Assembly: GCA_038501625.1 (NCBI GenBank)
Contig: JAZAYU010000005.1
Location: forward strand, 806,001 to 870,000
Direction: 5' to 3'
Source: Corbicula japonica
Lineage: Eukaryota; Mollusca; Bivalvia; Venerida; Cyrenidae
Length of the DNA: 64,000 nt
In this document: one piece after another, positions 60,001-63,680 of the stretch
How the letters are laid out: every line of letters starts with the position of its first letter
Position numbering within the stretch: the stretch's first letter is position 1
The notes under the pieces: generated by a model
Seen by the model: the letters and a program-made list of their open reading frames with translations, nothing else
The model's database searches: none
What the model was told of the DNA's origin: nothing
Made by a program: the position numbers and the translations under genes

Positions 60001-62834
60001 TTAATTGTTTGAGGCGTCCTTTTTGAATTGAAATACTTATAACAAGCATGCTCTCTCTCTCTTTCTCTCTTCTTTTTCGCTGCGTGGGGAGGCTGTGTTT
60101 TGTGAGTGTGGTGATTCCTGATATGCATATATTTCATTTTTATTTTTCTTTTATAGCCTCAGATTTTCCTCTTCATAAATCTGATTGGCCTTTATCTCCA
60201 ATTCAGTTTTCTTAACCTTCTTTTCTATAATAGCAAGTTTTTTTCTTGTCTTTCTGCTCTTAACAGCGAAACATCTAACAGTTGTTACCAAAATGCCTTA
60301 AGTAAGTGGACAGGTACTTAACAGCTGTGTTGTAAAAATTTAAAGTTGATCAACAGTACTAAAGAAATATGTAAAATTTAATGTTCTAATCTTTTTGTTG
60401 TTTGATTATTTGAAAACAAAGACATTATAATTACATAAAAAACCCAAATTACAAATACTTTGAAATTTGGCAACAACTTAGTTTTGTCAGCAAAAATATT
60501 AGGATAGAGTCATAAGAGACATAACCAAACATTTAACTCACAATTAAAACAAATGGCAGTGTTAATGTAAGCAACACATAGTTAAAGAAATCTCATTAAA
60601 ATAAAGTTTTGATTAAAGCTTTCCCCCAGTGAACATAGGTTGAATGGCTGGGTTATGCAACAATGACACCAGACTACACTGCCAGCATGGGAACATGTCA
60701 ACTAAACAGCTTCTAAACATCTTCTGTAAAAATACTTTGCAAAACATAATTTAAAGCATTGCAACTTGTGATTATGAAAAAAAAACTTCATTAATTTTAG
60801 TAAAAACTAGGAATACTAGGAGCTTTTTGTAAAAACTAGGAAAAACTAGGAGCCAATTCAAAAAACTAGGAAAAACTAGGAAAACTAGGAAAAACTAGGA
60901 ACGCTGGAAAGCCTGGGTTCTTGGCAGACAAACTTGAATTATGATGATGAAGAAGTGTTGAAAGTTTCAAAGCTGTAGTATGAGTAGTATGGAAGTTATG
61001 GGTTTGTACAGTAGCTTGCACGCAAACTTTAACCTGAAATTCTAAGTCGAAAAAGGGGCATAATTTGATCAAAATGAAAGTTAGAGTCATGGTTCTTGGC
61101 ATACACACTTGGGATATGATGATTAACAAGTGTTGAATGTTTCAAAGCTGTAGTATAAGTAGTATTGAAGTAATGAGTCTGTACAGTAGCTTGCACGCAA
61201 ACTTTAACCTGAAATTCTAAGTCGAAAAAGGGCCATAATTTGATCAAAATGAAAGTTAGAGTTATGGTTCTTGGCATACACACACGGGACATGATGATGA
61301 ACAAGTGTGCCAAGTTTTAAAGCTGTAGTATAGGTAGTATTGAAGTTATGAGTTTGTACAGTAGCTTGCACGCAAACTTTAACCTGAAATTTTAAGTCAA
61401 AAAAGGGCCATAATTTGATCAAAATGAAAGTTAGAGTTATGGTTCTTGGCAAACACACTCGGGACATGATGATGAACAAGTGTGCCAAGTTTAAAAGCTG
61501 TAGCTATAGTAGTTTTTAAGATATAGGTAGGTTGCACGTAAACTTTAACCAAAGCGGGACGGCGACGGCGACGCCGACGCCCAAAGTGAGTACAATAGCT
61601 CGACATATTCTTCGAATAGTCGAGCTAAAAAATAAATTATTAAGAAGTACTGTAAATACATACAAAGACCTTGTACAGTAATTAACTATGATATACATAT
61701 TATTATATATTATATGATGTACAATATAATTTTGTATTGTAAATAAAAACACTGATGCACTGTTAATATATAGTATGATGTTGTTTGTCAACACATAAAA
61801 TACATATAATGATAAACCGTAAATACAAATTGTGATGTATGTTATGTGTTGTCAATATATACTGTGATGAACTTTTTTCACACAATCCCTTTTAAAAATG
61901 ATACATAAACCATATGCCAGCCATTCAGCATTCACATCACACAGCTTAATTCCATTTATTTACCAAAATAAAATATTGTCTGCTCAAGTATGACGTAATT
62001 TCAAAGAATGACATCAACTTCATGAACACAAATTTTCCCATGACACGCACCCCATATTAACCCTTTCCTCCATATATACGCATTTTTATGCATGTGCGAC
62101 CAGTGTAGATCCAGATGAGCTTGCACATATGTGCTGTCTGATCAGGATCTGCACTAGTATTTTGGTCAAAAATAACCTTACAAATAAAAAGCGAAAAATG
62201 GAAATCCTGATCAGATGGCATTGATGTGCTGGCTGATCTGGATCTATTCTGTTCACACATGCAATAAAGGTGTGTCTCTGGAGGAAAGGGTTAATACTGA
62301 CCTAGGTTTTTCCTAGAGCAAAACAATGATCATTTCCTTTAAAAAAGACAAATCACCAAAATACTTTTGTTAAAACAATCAGTTAAAGCCATAAAGTTGT
62401 TAAATCTTTATACATGATACATTTTCCAACAATAAATTCTGGTATACAATATATGGGTGCTTATACCGTGTTACCTTGGAGGTGAATAAATTGGGTTGGA
62501 AATAAATAGCTTTCTCATAGGTCTCTGTATCATTTTCACATGCAGACAGGGCCTGCAATATGGCAGCATAATGAAAAATGCAAGATTTCATGTCTACAGC
62601 AATAAAATAATAGTATTACAGTAAATATGCCATAATATGTGTAAAATTATCTCAGGCCAAGGTAAAGGACATAATGCATCCATCAATTTCATGACAGGAA
62701 GTGAAAGTTCAAAGAATTGTTGCATGACGGGAGACAGGAGCCATATTGGTTACCATAGTTACCTTAGAAGTGTAAACATTGGGCATGTGATAAATTCCTG
62801 GTTCATAAATAGCATCTTCTGACGTGTCTGGAGC
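18044..62834 (-). CDS. PLCG: Phospholipase C-gamma, 3' half of the gene (13 exons seen)
   Basis: PLC-gamma hydrolyses PIP2 to IP3 and diacylglycerol at the plasma membrane downstream of tyrosine kinases. Exons on the minus strand: 62834-62763 and 62552-62475 (alternative SH2-SH3 linkers), 52562-52459 and 51656-51511 (SH3), 51221-51070 and 42226-42130 (with the previous exon's end, the C-terminal half of the split PH), 41399-41312, 40087-39917 and 36457-36358 (catalytic Y half), 35305-35191, 33085-32924 and 32172-32084 (C2), 30965-30781 (coiled-coil tail), 18092-18044 (probable last exon). All assigned phases agree. Identity rests on the SH3 with [19 protein letters not shown], the Y-box [18 protein letters not shown], the C2 start [13 protein letters not shown] and DNGLNPVW. 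About 510 residues are covered, as expected for the C-terminal 40 percent of a 1250-1300-residue enzyme. The X box and SH2 domains are outside the window. The coiled-coil tail is closer to vertebrate PLCG2 than PLCG1 in type. Confidence 0.93.
18540..19035. repeat. CTGTAACAAGGGG minisatellite
   Basis: Degenerate tandem units alternating GGAAACTGTAACA and AGGGGCTGTAACA, about 15-30 bp. Related to the array at 15945-16290, so the two probably share an origin. Confidence 0.8.
19229..19353. repeat. Foldback MITE (GGGCCC-ATCATAAAAC family)
   Basis: Left end GGGCCCATGATCATAAAACT and right end AGTTTTATGATCTTGGGCCC are inverted, as are ACCAGTCTAAAATCT and AGATTTTAGACTGGT. Confidence 0.8.
19595..20140. 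repeat. Three adjoining piggyBac-like MITE copies
   Basis: A partial copy at 19595-19730, a near-complete copy at 19732-19950 (TTAACCCTTTCCTCC ... GGAGGAAAGGGTT), and a right-arm fragment at 20040-20140. Confidence 0.7.
20486..20806. repeat. piggyBac-like MITE with internal 120-bp duplication
   Basis: The left arm from TTGTTTAATCTTTAACCC to AACAGTTTAGATCCTGATCA occurs twice in direct orientation before a single right arm ending GGAAAGGGTTAA. The copies are almost identical, so the duplication is recent. Confidence 0.8.
21937..22142. repeat. piggyBac-like palindromic MITE
   Basis: CTTGACCCTTTCCTCCATAC ... GGAAGAAAGGGTTAA, with both GATC-rich palindromic arms. Confidence 0.75.
22430..24085. 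repeat. Degenerate ~60-bp repeats grading into a 30-bp satellite
   Basis: Units of TGCTTGCAATTATNAGTGCA with ACAAAAGCTGGTCTAGGAC spacers run from about 22430. At 23925-24085 they become a homogeneous 30-bp array CTGGTTGCAATTATCAGTGC plus ACCCCCCAAA (6 copies). The foldback at 22805-22955 interrupts it. Confidence 0.7.
22805..22955. repeat. 151-bp foldback element
   Basis: GTATCATGCATGAG ... CTCATGCAAGATAC termini, inner arms GATGGAAAAATCTGTCACC / GGTGACAGATTTTTCCATC and GCGGGAACGAGG / GAGTTCCCGCC. The innermost loop is GCTCTGCC. Confidence 0.8.
24097..24268 (-). CDS. Candidate alternative terminal exon (weak)
   Basis: After a possible acceptor TTGCATTGTAG an open frame compatible with PLCG phase 2 encodes [20 protein letters not shown] and further residues to a stop at 24097. 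No similarity recognised. The pyrimidine tract is poorer than that of the candidate at 18092. It could be an alternative PLCG end, part of another gene, or chance. Confidence 0.2.
24330..24475. repeat. Short TIR MITE (TTGAACCTG family)
   Basis: ACAGTTGAACCTGCCTTAAT and AAAACAGGTTTGACTGTA are inverted ends; internal AACAGCCACTTGCCTTAAAC blocks. Confidence 0.65.
24610..25030. repeat. MITE pair, one inside another
   Basis: An outer element with CAGTAAAACCCCTAAATCAAG at the left and CTTGATCTAAGACAGTAG at the right encloses a piggyBac-like MITE copy (about 24722-24955, CCCTTTCCTCC ... GGAGGAAAGGGTTAA). Confidence 0.55.
25745..26612. repeat. Three piggyBac-like MITE copies
   Basis: 25745-25935 (partial), 26119-26258 (single arm, ending GTAAAGGGCTAA) and 26375-26612 (both arms). 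All have the AGATCCAGATCAG / CTGATCTGGATCT core. Confidence 0.65.
27030..27288. repeat. piggyBac-like palindromic MITE
   Basis: Both arms present with GTGTAGATCCAGATAAGCTG and CAGCTGATCTGGATCTACAC, ending GGAGGAAAGGCTAAAGG. Confidence 0.7.
27301..27422 (-). CDS. Possible orphan first exon, unknown protein
   Basis: ATG (A at -3) opens a frame [20 protein letters not shown] then [20 protein letters not shown] with balanced, protein-like composition and no repeat similarity. It runs into a MITE copy at its 3' side; a donor could be at TATAAG/GTCAAT (weak). It lies inside the predicted last PLCG intron on the same strand. I do not recognise the protein, and no downstream exon was found. Confidence 0.35.
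27690..27853. repeat. piggyBac-like MITE, shortened
   Basis: TTTAACCCTTTACTTTAAAT ... CAGTTAAGGGTTAA with a short central region. Confidence 0.7.
28283..29545. mobile_element. HINE/pearl-like element with ~130-bp tandem core
   Basis: The 5' end ACAAGAGGGTCCATAGGACCC forms a hairpin, followed by GCTCACCT. The core is 6-8 degenerate units with CAAGGTCACATGACC, GAACTTGACCTAGATAT and TCTGACCAAGTTTGAAGAAG. A GGACGACGGA purine stretch precedes a 3' hairpin AGCTCACC ... AGGTGAGCT, then AAAAA. No coding capacity. It lies in the last PLCG intron. Confidence 0.7.
30463..30692. repeat. piggyBac-like MITE, near complete
   Basis: TTAACCCTTTCCTCCATATA ... TATGGAGGAAAGCGTTAA; both palindromic arms. About 90 bp from the coiled-coil exon of PLCG. 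Confidence 0.8.
30781..30965 (-). CDS. PLCG: PLCG exon: C-terminal coiled coil
   Basis: Acceptor AATTGTTTAG, donor GTTTGT. Encodes [20 protein letters not shown], then [17 protein letters not shown] and [19 protein letters not shown]. Acidic start, then heptad-like Leu spacing. PLCG2-type tails have a comparable segment following C2; PLCG1 tails do not. Phase 0 in, phase 2 out. Confidence 0.85.
30998..31452. repeat. piggyBac-like MITE interrupted by a second MITE
   Basis: Outer copy TTAACCCTTTA ... GTAAAGGGTTTAA. Inserted near its left end is a GTGGTCTTT-type MITE at 31008-31186 (TACAGTCAACC ... GGTTTGACTG). The outer copy also has AGATCAGCCAGCACATCTG-type units repeated about four times. 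Confidence 0.7.
31611..31809. repeat. ~200-bp TIR MITE, TTTCGCG family
   Basis: ACTGTGGTATCATTATATTT and AAATATAAAGATACCAAAGT are inverted ends; internal ATTTCGC/TTTGCGC motifs. A second copy is at 50363-50564. Confidence 0.75.
32084..32172 (-). CDS. PLCG: PLCG exon: end of C2 domain
   Basis: Acceptor TGTTATTTCAG, donor GTAAGT. Encodes [20 protein letters not shown] then [10 protein letters not shown], the last C2 strands. Phase 1 in, phase 0 out. Confidence 0.93.
32924..33085 (-). CDS. PLCG: PLCG exon: middle of C2 domain
   Basis: Acceptor TTATTATTCAG, donor GTTTGT. Encodes [54 protein letters not shown] and the FVVW-ED-F turn are the C2 signature. 162 bp, phase 1 in and out. Confidence 0.95.
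33107..33490. repeat. MITE fragments
   Basis: Two partial piggyBac-like arms (33107-33195 and 33385-33485) flank a TTGAACCTG-type MITE at 33208-33362 (TACAGTCCAACCTGTCTTTA ...). Confidence 0.55.
33897..33965 (+). repeat. tRNA-like remnant with box A and box B
   Basis: AATAGCTCATTGGGTAAGG resembles a D arm with box A, and CAAGTTCAAATCCAG resembles a T arm with box B, at the right spacing. The stems pair poorly. Probably a decayed tRNA-derived SINE head. Confidence 0.4.
34411..34480 (-). repeat. tRNA-Arg-like remnant
   Basis: On the minus strand: GGCCGTGACAGTAACGCATC, GATTTCTAAT (would-be UCU anticodon loop), then GATTGTGAGTTCGAATTCTC with a good box B. It resembles tRNA-Arg(UCU) with mismatched stems. 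Opposite orientation to the tRNA-like piece 450 bp away. Confidence 0.4.
34595..35190. repeat. ~43-bp minisatellite made of a PLCG exon end plus 5' splice site
   Basis: About 13 tandem units. Read on the minus strand each is TGTGATAATAGTCGCTACAA AACCACCACTATAG followed by GTAC or GTAT, that is, the last 34 nt of the exon at 35305-35191 with its donor. The authentic exon is the rightmost member of the series. Variants GTAACGACT and GTACCAAAAG occur. Confidence 0.9.
35191..35305 (-). CDS. PLCG: PLCG exon: start of C2 domain
   Basis: Acceptor TGTTGTTTTGCAG, donor GTATGT. Encodes [20 protein letters not shown] then [23 protein letters not shown] and SPFVEVE are diagnostic for the PLC-gamma C2. 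Phase 0 in, phase 1 out. Its 3' end has been amplified into the adjoining minisatellite. Confidence 0.95.
35401..36135. repeat. 41-bp minisatellite, about 17 copies
   Basis: Unit GGGATCTCACTAGAGGGAGA plus CTTGGGAGAAGTGGTATTTCA. Highly homogeneous; two copies have a short deletion (GAGACGGGAGTAGTGG), placed about 9 units apart, suggesting higher-order duplication. It lies in the intron between two PLCG exons. Confidence 0.95.
36358..36457 (-). CDS. PLCG: PLCG exon: end of catalytic Y half
   Basis: Acceptor TTTCTGTCTGCAG, donor GTAAGT. Encodes [20 protein letters not shown] then [19 protein letters not shown] is a universal end-of-barrel motif in PLC enzymes. Phase 2 in, phase 0 out. Confidence 0.95.
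36871..39825. mobile_element. HINE/pearl-like element with long tandem core
   Basis: The 5' end ACTAGAGC then hairpin TATCACTGAAGGTGAT and subterminal ATACCCCCGCA. The core of about 2.7 kb has roughly 17 units (~150 bp, alternating in ~300-bp pairs) with AAATAATGGACTGATCCACA and AAGTTTCAAGTCAATATCTT. AACCAACGAACCAACC precedes the 3' hairpin TACCCCCTATACTTCGTATG CGGGGGTA and TAAAAAA. The right TGCGGGGGTAT is the exact inverse of the left subterminal motif. Confidence 0.75.
39917..40087 (-). CDS. PLCG: PLCG exon: catalytic Y half, LSRVYPKG
   Basis: Encodes [20 protein letters not shown], then [36 protein letters not shown]. Donor GTAAGT. The acceptor is AC, not AG: the intron ends TTCCTTAACTCTTCCTAC. 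Using the nearest AG (CAAACAG at 40072) would give an immediate stop; using the AC restores [11 protein letters not shown] in frame. Phase 2 in and out. See the U12 intron entry. Confidence 0.93.
40088..41311 (-). other. U12-type AT-AC intron of PLCG
   Basis: Intron on the minus strand starting ATATCCTT at 41311-41304 (perfect minor-spliceosome 5' site) and ending AC at 40089-40088, with TTCCTTAACT at 40105-40096 (perfect U12 branch site) about 10 nt before the end. It contains one MITE copy and a fragment of the repeat seen at 44030-44640. Confidence 0.92.
41015..41190. repeat. piggyBac-like MITE inside the U12-type intron
   Basis: TGCCGTCTGATCAGGATCTA, AAATGCGACCAGTGCAGATC, CTGATCTGGATCTACACTG, ending GGAAAGGGTTAA. 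The left end is missing. Confidence 0.75.
41312..41399 (-). CDS. PLCG: PLCG exon: start of catalytic Y half
   Basis: Acceptor CTGTTTGCTTTCAG. Encodes [20 protein letters not shown] then SRSKAKLFL, ending in the first two bases of Glu at an AT-AC donor. [10 protein letters not shown] matches the conserved start of the Y half (MSSFPETKA in vertebrates). Phase 1 in, phase 2 out. A GT five bases further in the open frame gives an inconsistent phase. Confidence 0.92.
41400..41505. repeat. Triplicated 3' splice site region
   Basis: About 49-bp units, minus strand: AACCTGTTTGCTTTCAG/GGGCAGGTAAC (authentic), AACCTGTTTGCCTCCAG/GGGCAGATAAC and AACCTGTTTGCCTCTAG/AGACAGGTAAC. Each carries a pyrimidine tract, an AG and the first exon bases. 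Confidence 0.85.
41515..41763. repeat. piggyBac-like palindromic MITE
   Basis: CCCCTTAATACATAGATACA ... GCAGTAAATGGTTAA with both arms. Confidence 0.7.
42003..42129. repeat. Duplicated 5' splice site region (~63 bp)
   Basis: Downstream of the exon ending at 42130 the sequence ATAGTAAGTTA-CCCACCCACTTTTAT...CACAGGCA(G/A)ATAAGTAACTACTTC occurs twice, so a second GTAAGT preceded by CAATA lies about 60 bp inside the intron. Confidence 0.8.
42130..42226 (-). CDS. PLCG: PLCG exon: end of split PH, start of linker to Y half
   Basis: Acceptor TTTTCAG, donor GTAAGT. Encodes [20 protein letters not shown] then [12 protein letters not shown]. The ERR--IA-E-SDL-VYC pattern is the conserved link between the PH and catalytic Y half. 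Phase 0 in, phase 1 out. Confidence 0.93.
43468..43627. repeat. Foldback MITE (GGGCCC-ATCATAAAAC family)
   Basis: GGGCCCCAAGATCATAAAAC at the left, AGTTTTAAGATCTTGGGTT at the right, inner palindrome GGCAACCAGTTGCC. Upstream, 42780-43140 has degenerate fragments of the same motifs. Confidence 0.75.
44040..44635. repeat. ~590-bp element with 32-bp inverted ends
   Basis: TATCAAAATCTCTGAAATGG at 44052 is mirrored by CCGTTAGAGAGATTTTGATA ending at 44622, pairing over 32 nt with four mismatches. A lone end is at about 40218-40249. No credible coding region. Confidence 0.65.
45216..45328. repeat. 113-bp foldback
   Basis: GGATAGACACCTCGTGGAGTGGCTATG AAAAATAGACGC and GCGTCTATTTTTCATAGACC ACTCCACTCATTGTCTATCC are inverted; a third partial arm (CTCTATTTTTCATAGATGC) sits in the loop. 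Confidence 0.8.
45350..45490. repeat. TGACCT-rich dispersed repeat, copy 1
   Basis: GAAGGTCACTGTGACCTTGACC then TTTGACCTACTGACCTCAAA. Related, longer region at 52880-53440. It has many hexamers of nuclear-receptor half-site type. Confidence 0.6.
45495..46250. repeat. 55-bp minisatellite, about 14 copies
   Basis: Unit GGGGTTGATACATCATTGTT plus TACTAGACCCAGCAGTGGAT plus TTAGAGGGGTACAGT. Length alternates by one G (GAGGGG / GAGGGGG). The open frames across it are a by-product. Confidence 0.95.
46398..47309. repeat. piggyBac-like MITE copies, one with internal duplication
   Basis: 46398-46597 is one copy. 46914-47309 is another whose middle (GGAACTGCACTGTTTTATAT ... GATATGGAT) is tandemly duplicated, as in the copy at 20486. 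Confidence 0.7.
47527..47612. repeat. Truncated foldback MITE
   Basis: GGGCCCAGGATCATAAAACT and CTCAAATCTCAAGCATC are the left half of the GGGCCC family; the right half is missing. Confidence 0.6.
47698..48073. repeat. piggyBac-like MITE interrupted by a foldback MITE
   Basis: Outer copy from TTTAACCCTTTAGTCCATAG to GACTAAAGGGTT. The foldback 47873-48014 (GAAGGTTATAAAACTGAG ... CTCAGTTTTATAACCTTC) sits in its right arm. Confidence 0.75.
49128..50265. repeat. Three piggyBac-like MITE copies
   Basis: 49128-49360, 49722-49963 (TTAACCCTTTCCTCC ... GGAGGAATGGGTTAA, nearly complete) and 50029-50265. All lie in the long PLCG intron. Confidence 0.75.
50363..50564. repeat. TIR MITE, TTTCGCG family, copy 2
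   Basis: TACTGTACCATCATTTAATT and AATAAAACGATTTAACAGTA ends; internal TTTTCGCGCAAAA and TTTCGCTGAGG. Partner at 31611-31809. Confidence 0.7.
50768..51018. repeat. piggyBac-like palindromic MITE
   Basis: TTAACCATTCACTCCATAGA ... AATGGAGTAAAAGGTTAA, immediately downstream of a PLCG exon on the minus strand. Confidence 0.75.
51070..51221 (-). CDS. PLCG: PLCG exon: C-terminal half of split PH
   Basis: Acceptor TTTTTTTTACAG, donor GTAACA. Encodes [20 protein letters not shown], then [30 protein letters not shown]. The W in DWIENI is the invariant PH-domain tryptophan. Phase 1 in, phase 0 out. Confidence 0.93.
51262..51511 (-). pseudogene. Tandem copies of PLCG exon sequence (121-bp unit)
   Basis: Downstream of the authentic exon end (51511) the segment [15 protein letters not shown]...SLDVRGCIT with its donor is repeated once in full (ending 51390, donor GTATGT) and a third time in part. 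The unit is 121 bp, so copies are out of frame with each other. The copy has its own possible acceptor in TTCCCTGCAG, so a cryptic exon cannot be excluded. Confidence 0.85.
51511..51656 (-). CDS. PLCG: PLCG exon: second half of SH3 and start of split PH
   Basis: Acceptor TACTTTGACAG, donor GTAGGT. Encodes [20 protein letters not shown], then [34 protein letters not shown] and WFPANFV are SH3 ligand-groove motifs. Phase 2 in, phase 1 out. Confidence 0.95.
51850..52000. repeat. piggyBac-like MITE fragment
   Basis: CAGTGTAGATTCTGATCAGA and CAGTGTAGATCCTGATCAGA repeated in tandem; ends missing. Confidence 0.55.
52073..52313. repeat. piggyBac-like palindromic MITE, best complete copy
   Basis: TTAA followed by CCCTTTCCTGTACAGATACG at the left; CAGGAAAGGG followed by TTAA at the right. 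The whole element is a large inverted repeat, and each arm is itself a palindrome: GTGTAGATCCAGATCAGCCG with CTGATCAGGATCTGCAC, and the mirror in the right arm. TTAA target duplication and CCCT ends fit piggyBac-type elements. No coding capacity. Confidence 0.85.
52459..52562 (-). CDS. PLCG: PLCG exon: first half of SH3 domain
   Basis: Acceptor TTATTTGGCAG, donor GTAAGT. Encodes [20 protein letters not shown] then [20 protein letters not shown] and DDELSF are the SH3 RT-loop motifs. Phase 0 in, phase 2 out, as needed by the linker exons upstream. Confidence 0.96.
52880..53440. repeat. TGACCT-rich dispersed repeat, long copy
   Basis: Four or five degenerate units of about 130 bp with AAGGTCACCATGACCTTGAC, TGTTGACCTTAAAATCAATA and GGGGTCAACTACTT. 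Related to 45350-45490. Confidence 0.65.
54102..54247. repeat. Foldback MITE (GGGCCC-ATCATAAAAC family)
   Basis: GGGCCCAAGATCATAAAACA ... TGATCATGGGC with inner AGCATCTGATTGGCTGAAAT / CAATCAGATGCT. Confidence 0.8.
54985..55850. repeat. TGATGTACTGTAAATAC minisatellite
   Basis: Units of 20-26 bp of the form TGTGATGTACTGTAAATACA-TAC, with a ~107-bp higher-order unit visible between 55190 and 55500. A related short stretch is at 61640-61880, on the far side of the 55.9-61.6 kb element, so that element probably inserted into this array. Confidence 0.8.
56292..57385. repeat. (ATAGT)n pentanucleotide microsatellite, ~1.1 kb
   Basis: A pure ATAGT run of over 500 bp, then interruptions (ATTACT, ATAGTAATAGT), a block of ATGGT repeats at about 57165-57253 and a second ATAGT run. 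It is flanked at 56150-56290 by GTTGTTGGTGGTGGT-type sequence. Stop-free frames across it are an artefact of the 5-bp period. Confidence 0.97.
57620..58512. repeat. ~190-bp tandem core of the 55.9-61.6 kb element, left part
   Basis: About five units with GAGTTATGGTTCTTGGCATA, CAAAGCTATAGTACAAGAAG, TAGCTTGCACGCAAACTTTA and AAAAAGGGCCATAATTTGAT. The array continues at 60922. Confidence 0.9.
58519..60915. mobile_element. 2.4-kb TIR element, unclassified
   Basis: Terminal inverted repeats CAGGCTCTCCAGC and GCTGGAAAGCCTG (12 of 13 match) are flanked by GGTTCT on both sides (58513-58518, 60916-60921), an apparent 6-bp target duplication inside the tandem array. Both ends carry clusters of AAAAACTAGGA in the same orientation. 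No recognisable transposase; the longest frame (59849-60049, minus) is unremarkable. Confidence 0.75.
60922..61545. repeat. Tandem core of the 55.9-61.6 kb element, right part
   Basis: About four further units of the array interrupted at 58519. Units here share CTGTAGTATAAGTAGTATTG and ACAGTAGCTTGCACGCAAAC. Confidence 0.9.
62056..62295. repeat. piggyBac-like MITE, nearly complete
   Basis: TTAACCCTTTCCTCCATATA ... GGAGGAAAGGGTTAA with TTAA at both ends; about 180 bp from a PLCG linker exon. Confidence 0.85.
62475..62552 (-). CDS. PLCG: PLCG alternative linker exon B
   Basis: 78 bp; acceptor GCCATATTGCAG, donor GTAACA. Encodes [20 protein letters not shown] then NLFTSK. Phase 0 in and out. 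It shares the pattern ..YE..(I)Y..PN..TSK with exon A 210 bp upstream, so the two look like duplicates. In vertebrate PLC-gamma this linker carries the tyrosines whose phosphorylation activates the enzyme. Confidence 0.8.
62763..62834 (-). CDS. PLCG: PLCG alternative linker exon A
   Basis: 72 bp; acceptor TGCTTTTTCTAG, donor GTAACT. Encodes APDTSEDA then [16 protein letters not shown]. Phase 0 in and out, compatible with direct splicing to the SH3 exon at 52562. The Tyr in PGIY aligns with the activating Tyr783 of mammalian PLCG1 and the one in AIYE with Tyr771. This is the most upstream PLCG exon seen. Confidence 0.85.
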
Positions 62835-63047
62835 CTAGAAAAAGCATGCAGAATATAAACAAAATACAACACTACCGTTACCAGGGGAGATAATGTTCCT
62901 CAACTGTCAGTCCGGAAGATAAATACCGAGTGATTTTAGTAAGATAATTTAAGGCTCGTTTGTGGAGAAGCACAAATGCATTGTTACTTAAATTCAAGTG
63001 TATCATGAAGCCTCTTGTAACTGTTTACTCCACAGATACAACATTTA

Positions 63048-63680
63048 ACCCTTTCCTGTATAGATACACCTTTATTGCTAGGGCGAACAGTTTAGATCCA
63101 GATCATCCCAAAATGTGGCCAGTGCAGATCCTGATCAGACGACACGGATGTGCCGGCTGATCTGGATCTACCCTGGTCGCACATGCGTAAAAATGGGTAT
63201 ATATCAAGAAAAGGGTTAATACAAAGCCCTTCACTCTTTGACTAATTATACACATTTTTACACATGTGAGACCATGCCATCTGATCTGGATCTGCATTAG
63301 TTGCATCTCGGTCAGAAATAACCTAATGAATCTCAAAGTAAACAGCGTAGACCCTGATTAGATGACACAAATATGCCAGCTGATATGGATCAAGATTGTT
63401 TGCCCGGCAATAAAGGTGTATCTATAGAGTAAAGGGATAGAAGATTAGTGATGATCCAGATTGGACAGCACAACCACACAAGACCTGTGTTAGTTCAGAT
63501 CGTGCCCTCTGTGTTCAATCTACACAGTTCACTTCTTGGTCAGAAAAAAAAACTAGTACTGAATTTTAAAGCCAATACGGTAGATGCTGATCAAATGGGA
63601 CAAATGTGCCAGCTGATCTGGATCTACATTGGTTGTCAAAGTGATCAAAGGCCTATCCTAGAGTAAACAGTTGAACCAAT
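63048..63680. repeat. Three consecutive piggyBac-like MITE copies
   Basis: 63048-63218 (TTAACCCTTTCCTGTATAGA ... GAAAAGGGTTAA), 63222-63440 and a diverged 63445-63680. Confidence 0.7.

Larger units (their letters stand above)
55852..61631. mobile_element. HINE/pearl-like element, expanded and interrupted
   Basis: The 5' end ACAAGAGC then hairpin CAGTCGGAAACGACTG and AGCTCGACTATTC. The 3' end GGCGACGGCGACGCC then hairpin AGCTCGACATATTCTTCGAATAGTCGAGCT and AAAAA. The 13-nt subterminal motif at 55881-55893 is the exact inverse of 61614-61626. The interior holds a pentanucleotide microsatellite (56292-57385), a ~190-bp tandem core with TTATGGTTCTTGGCATACA and a later transposon (58519-60915). 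Confidence 0.75.
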
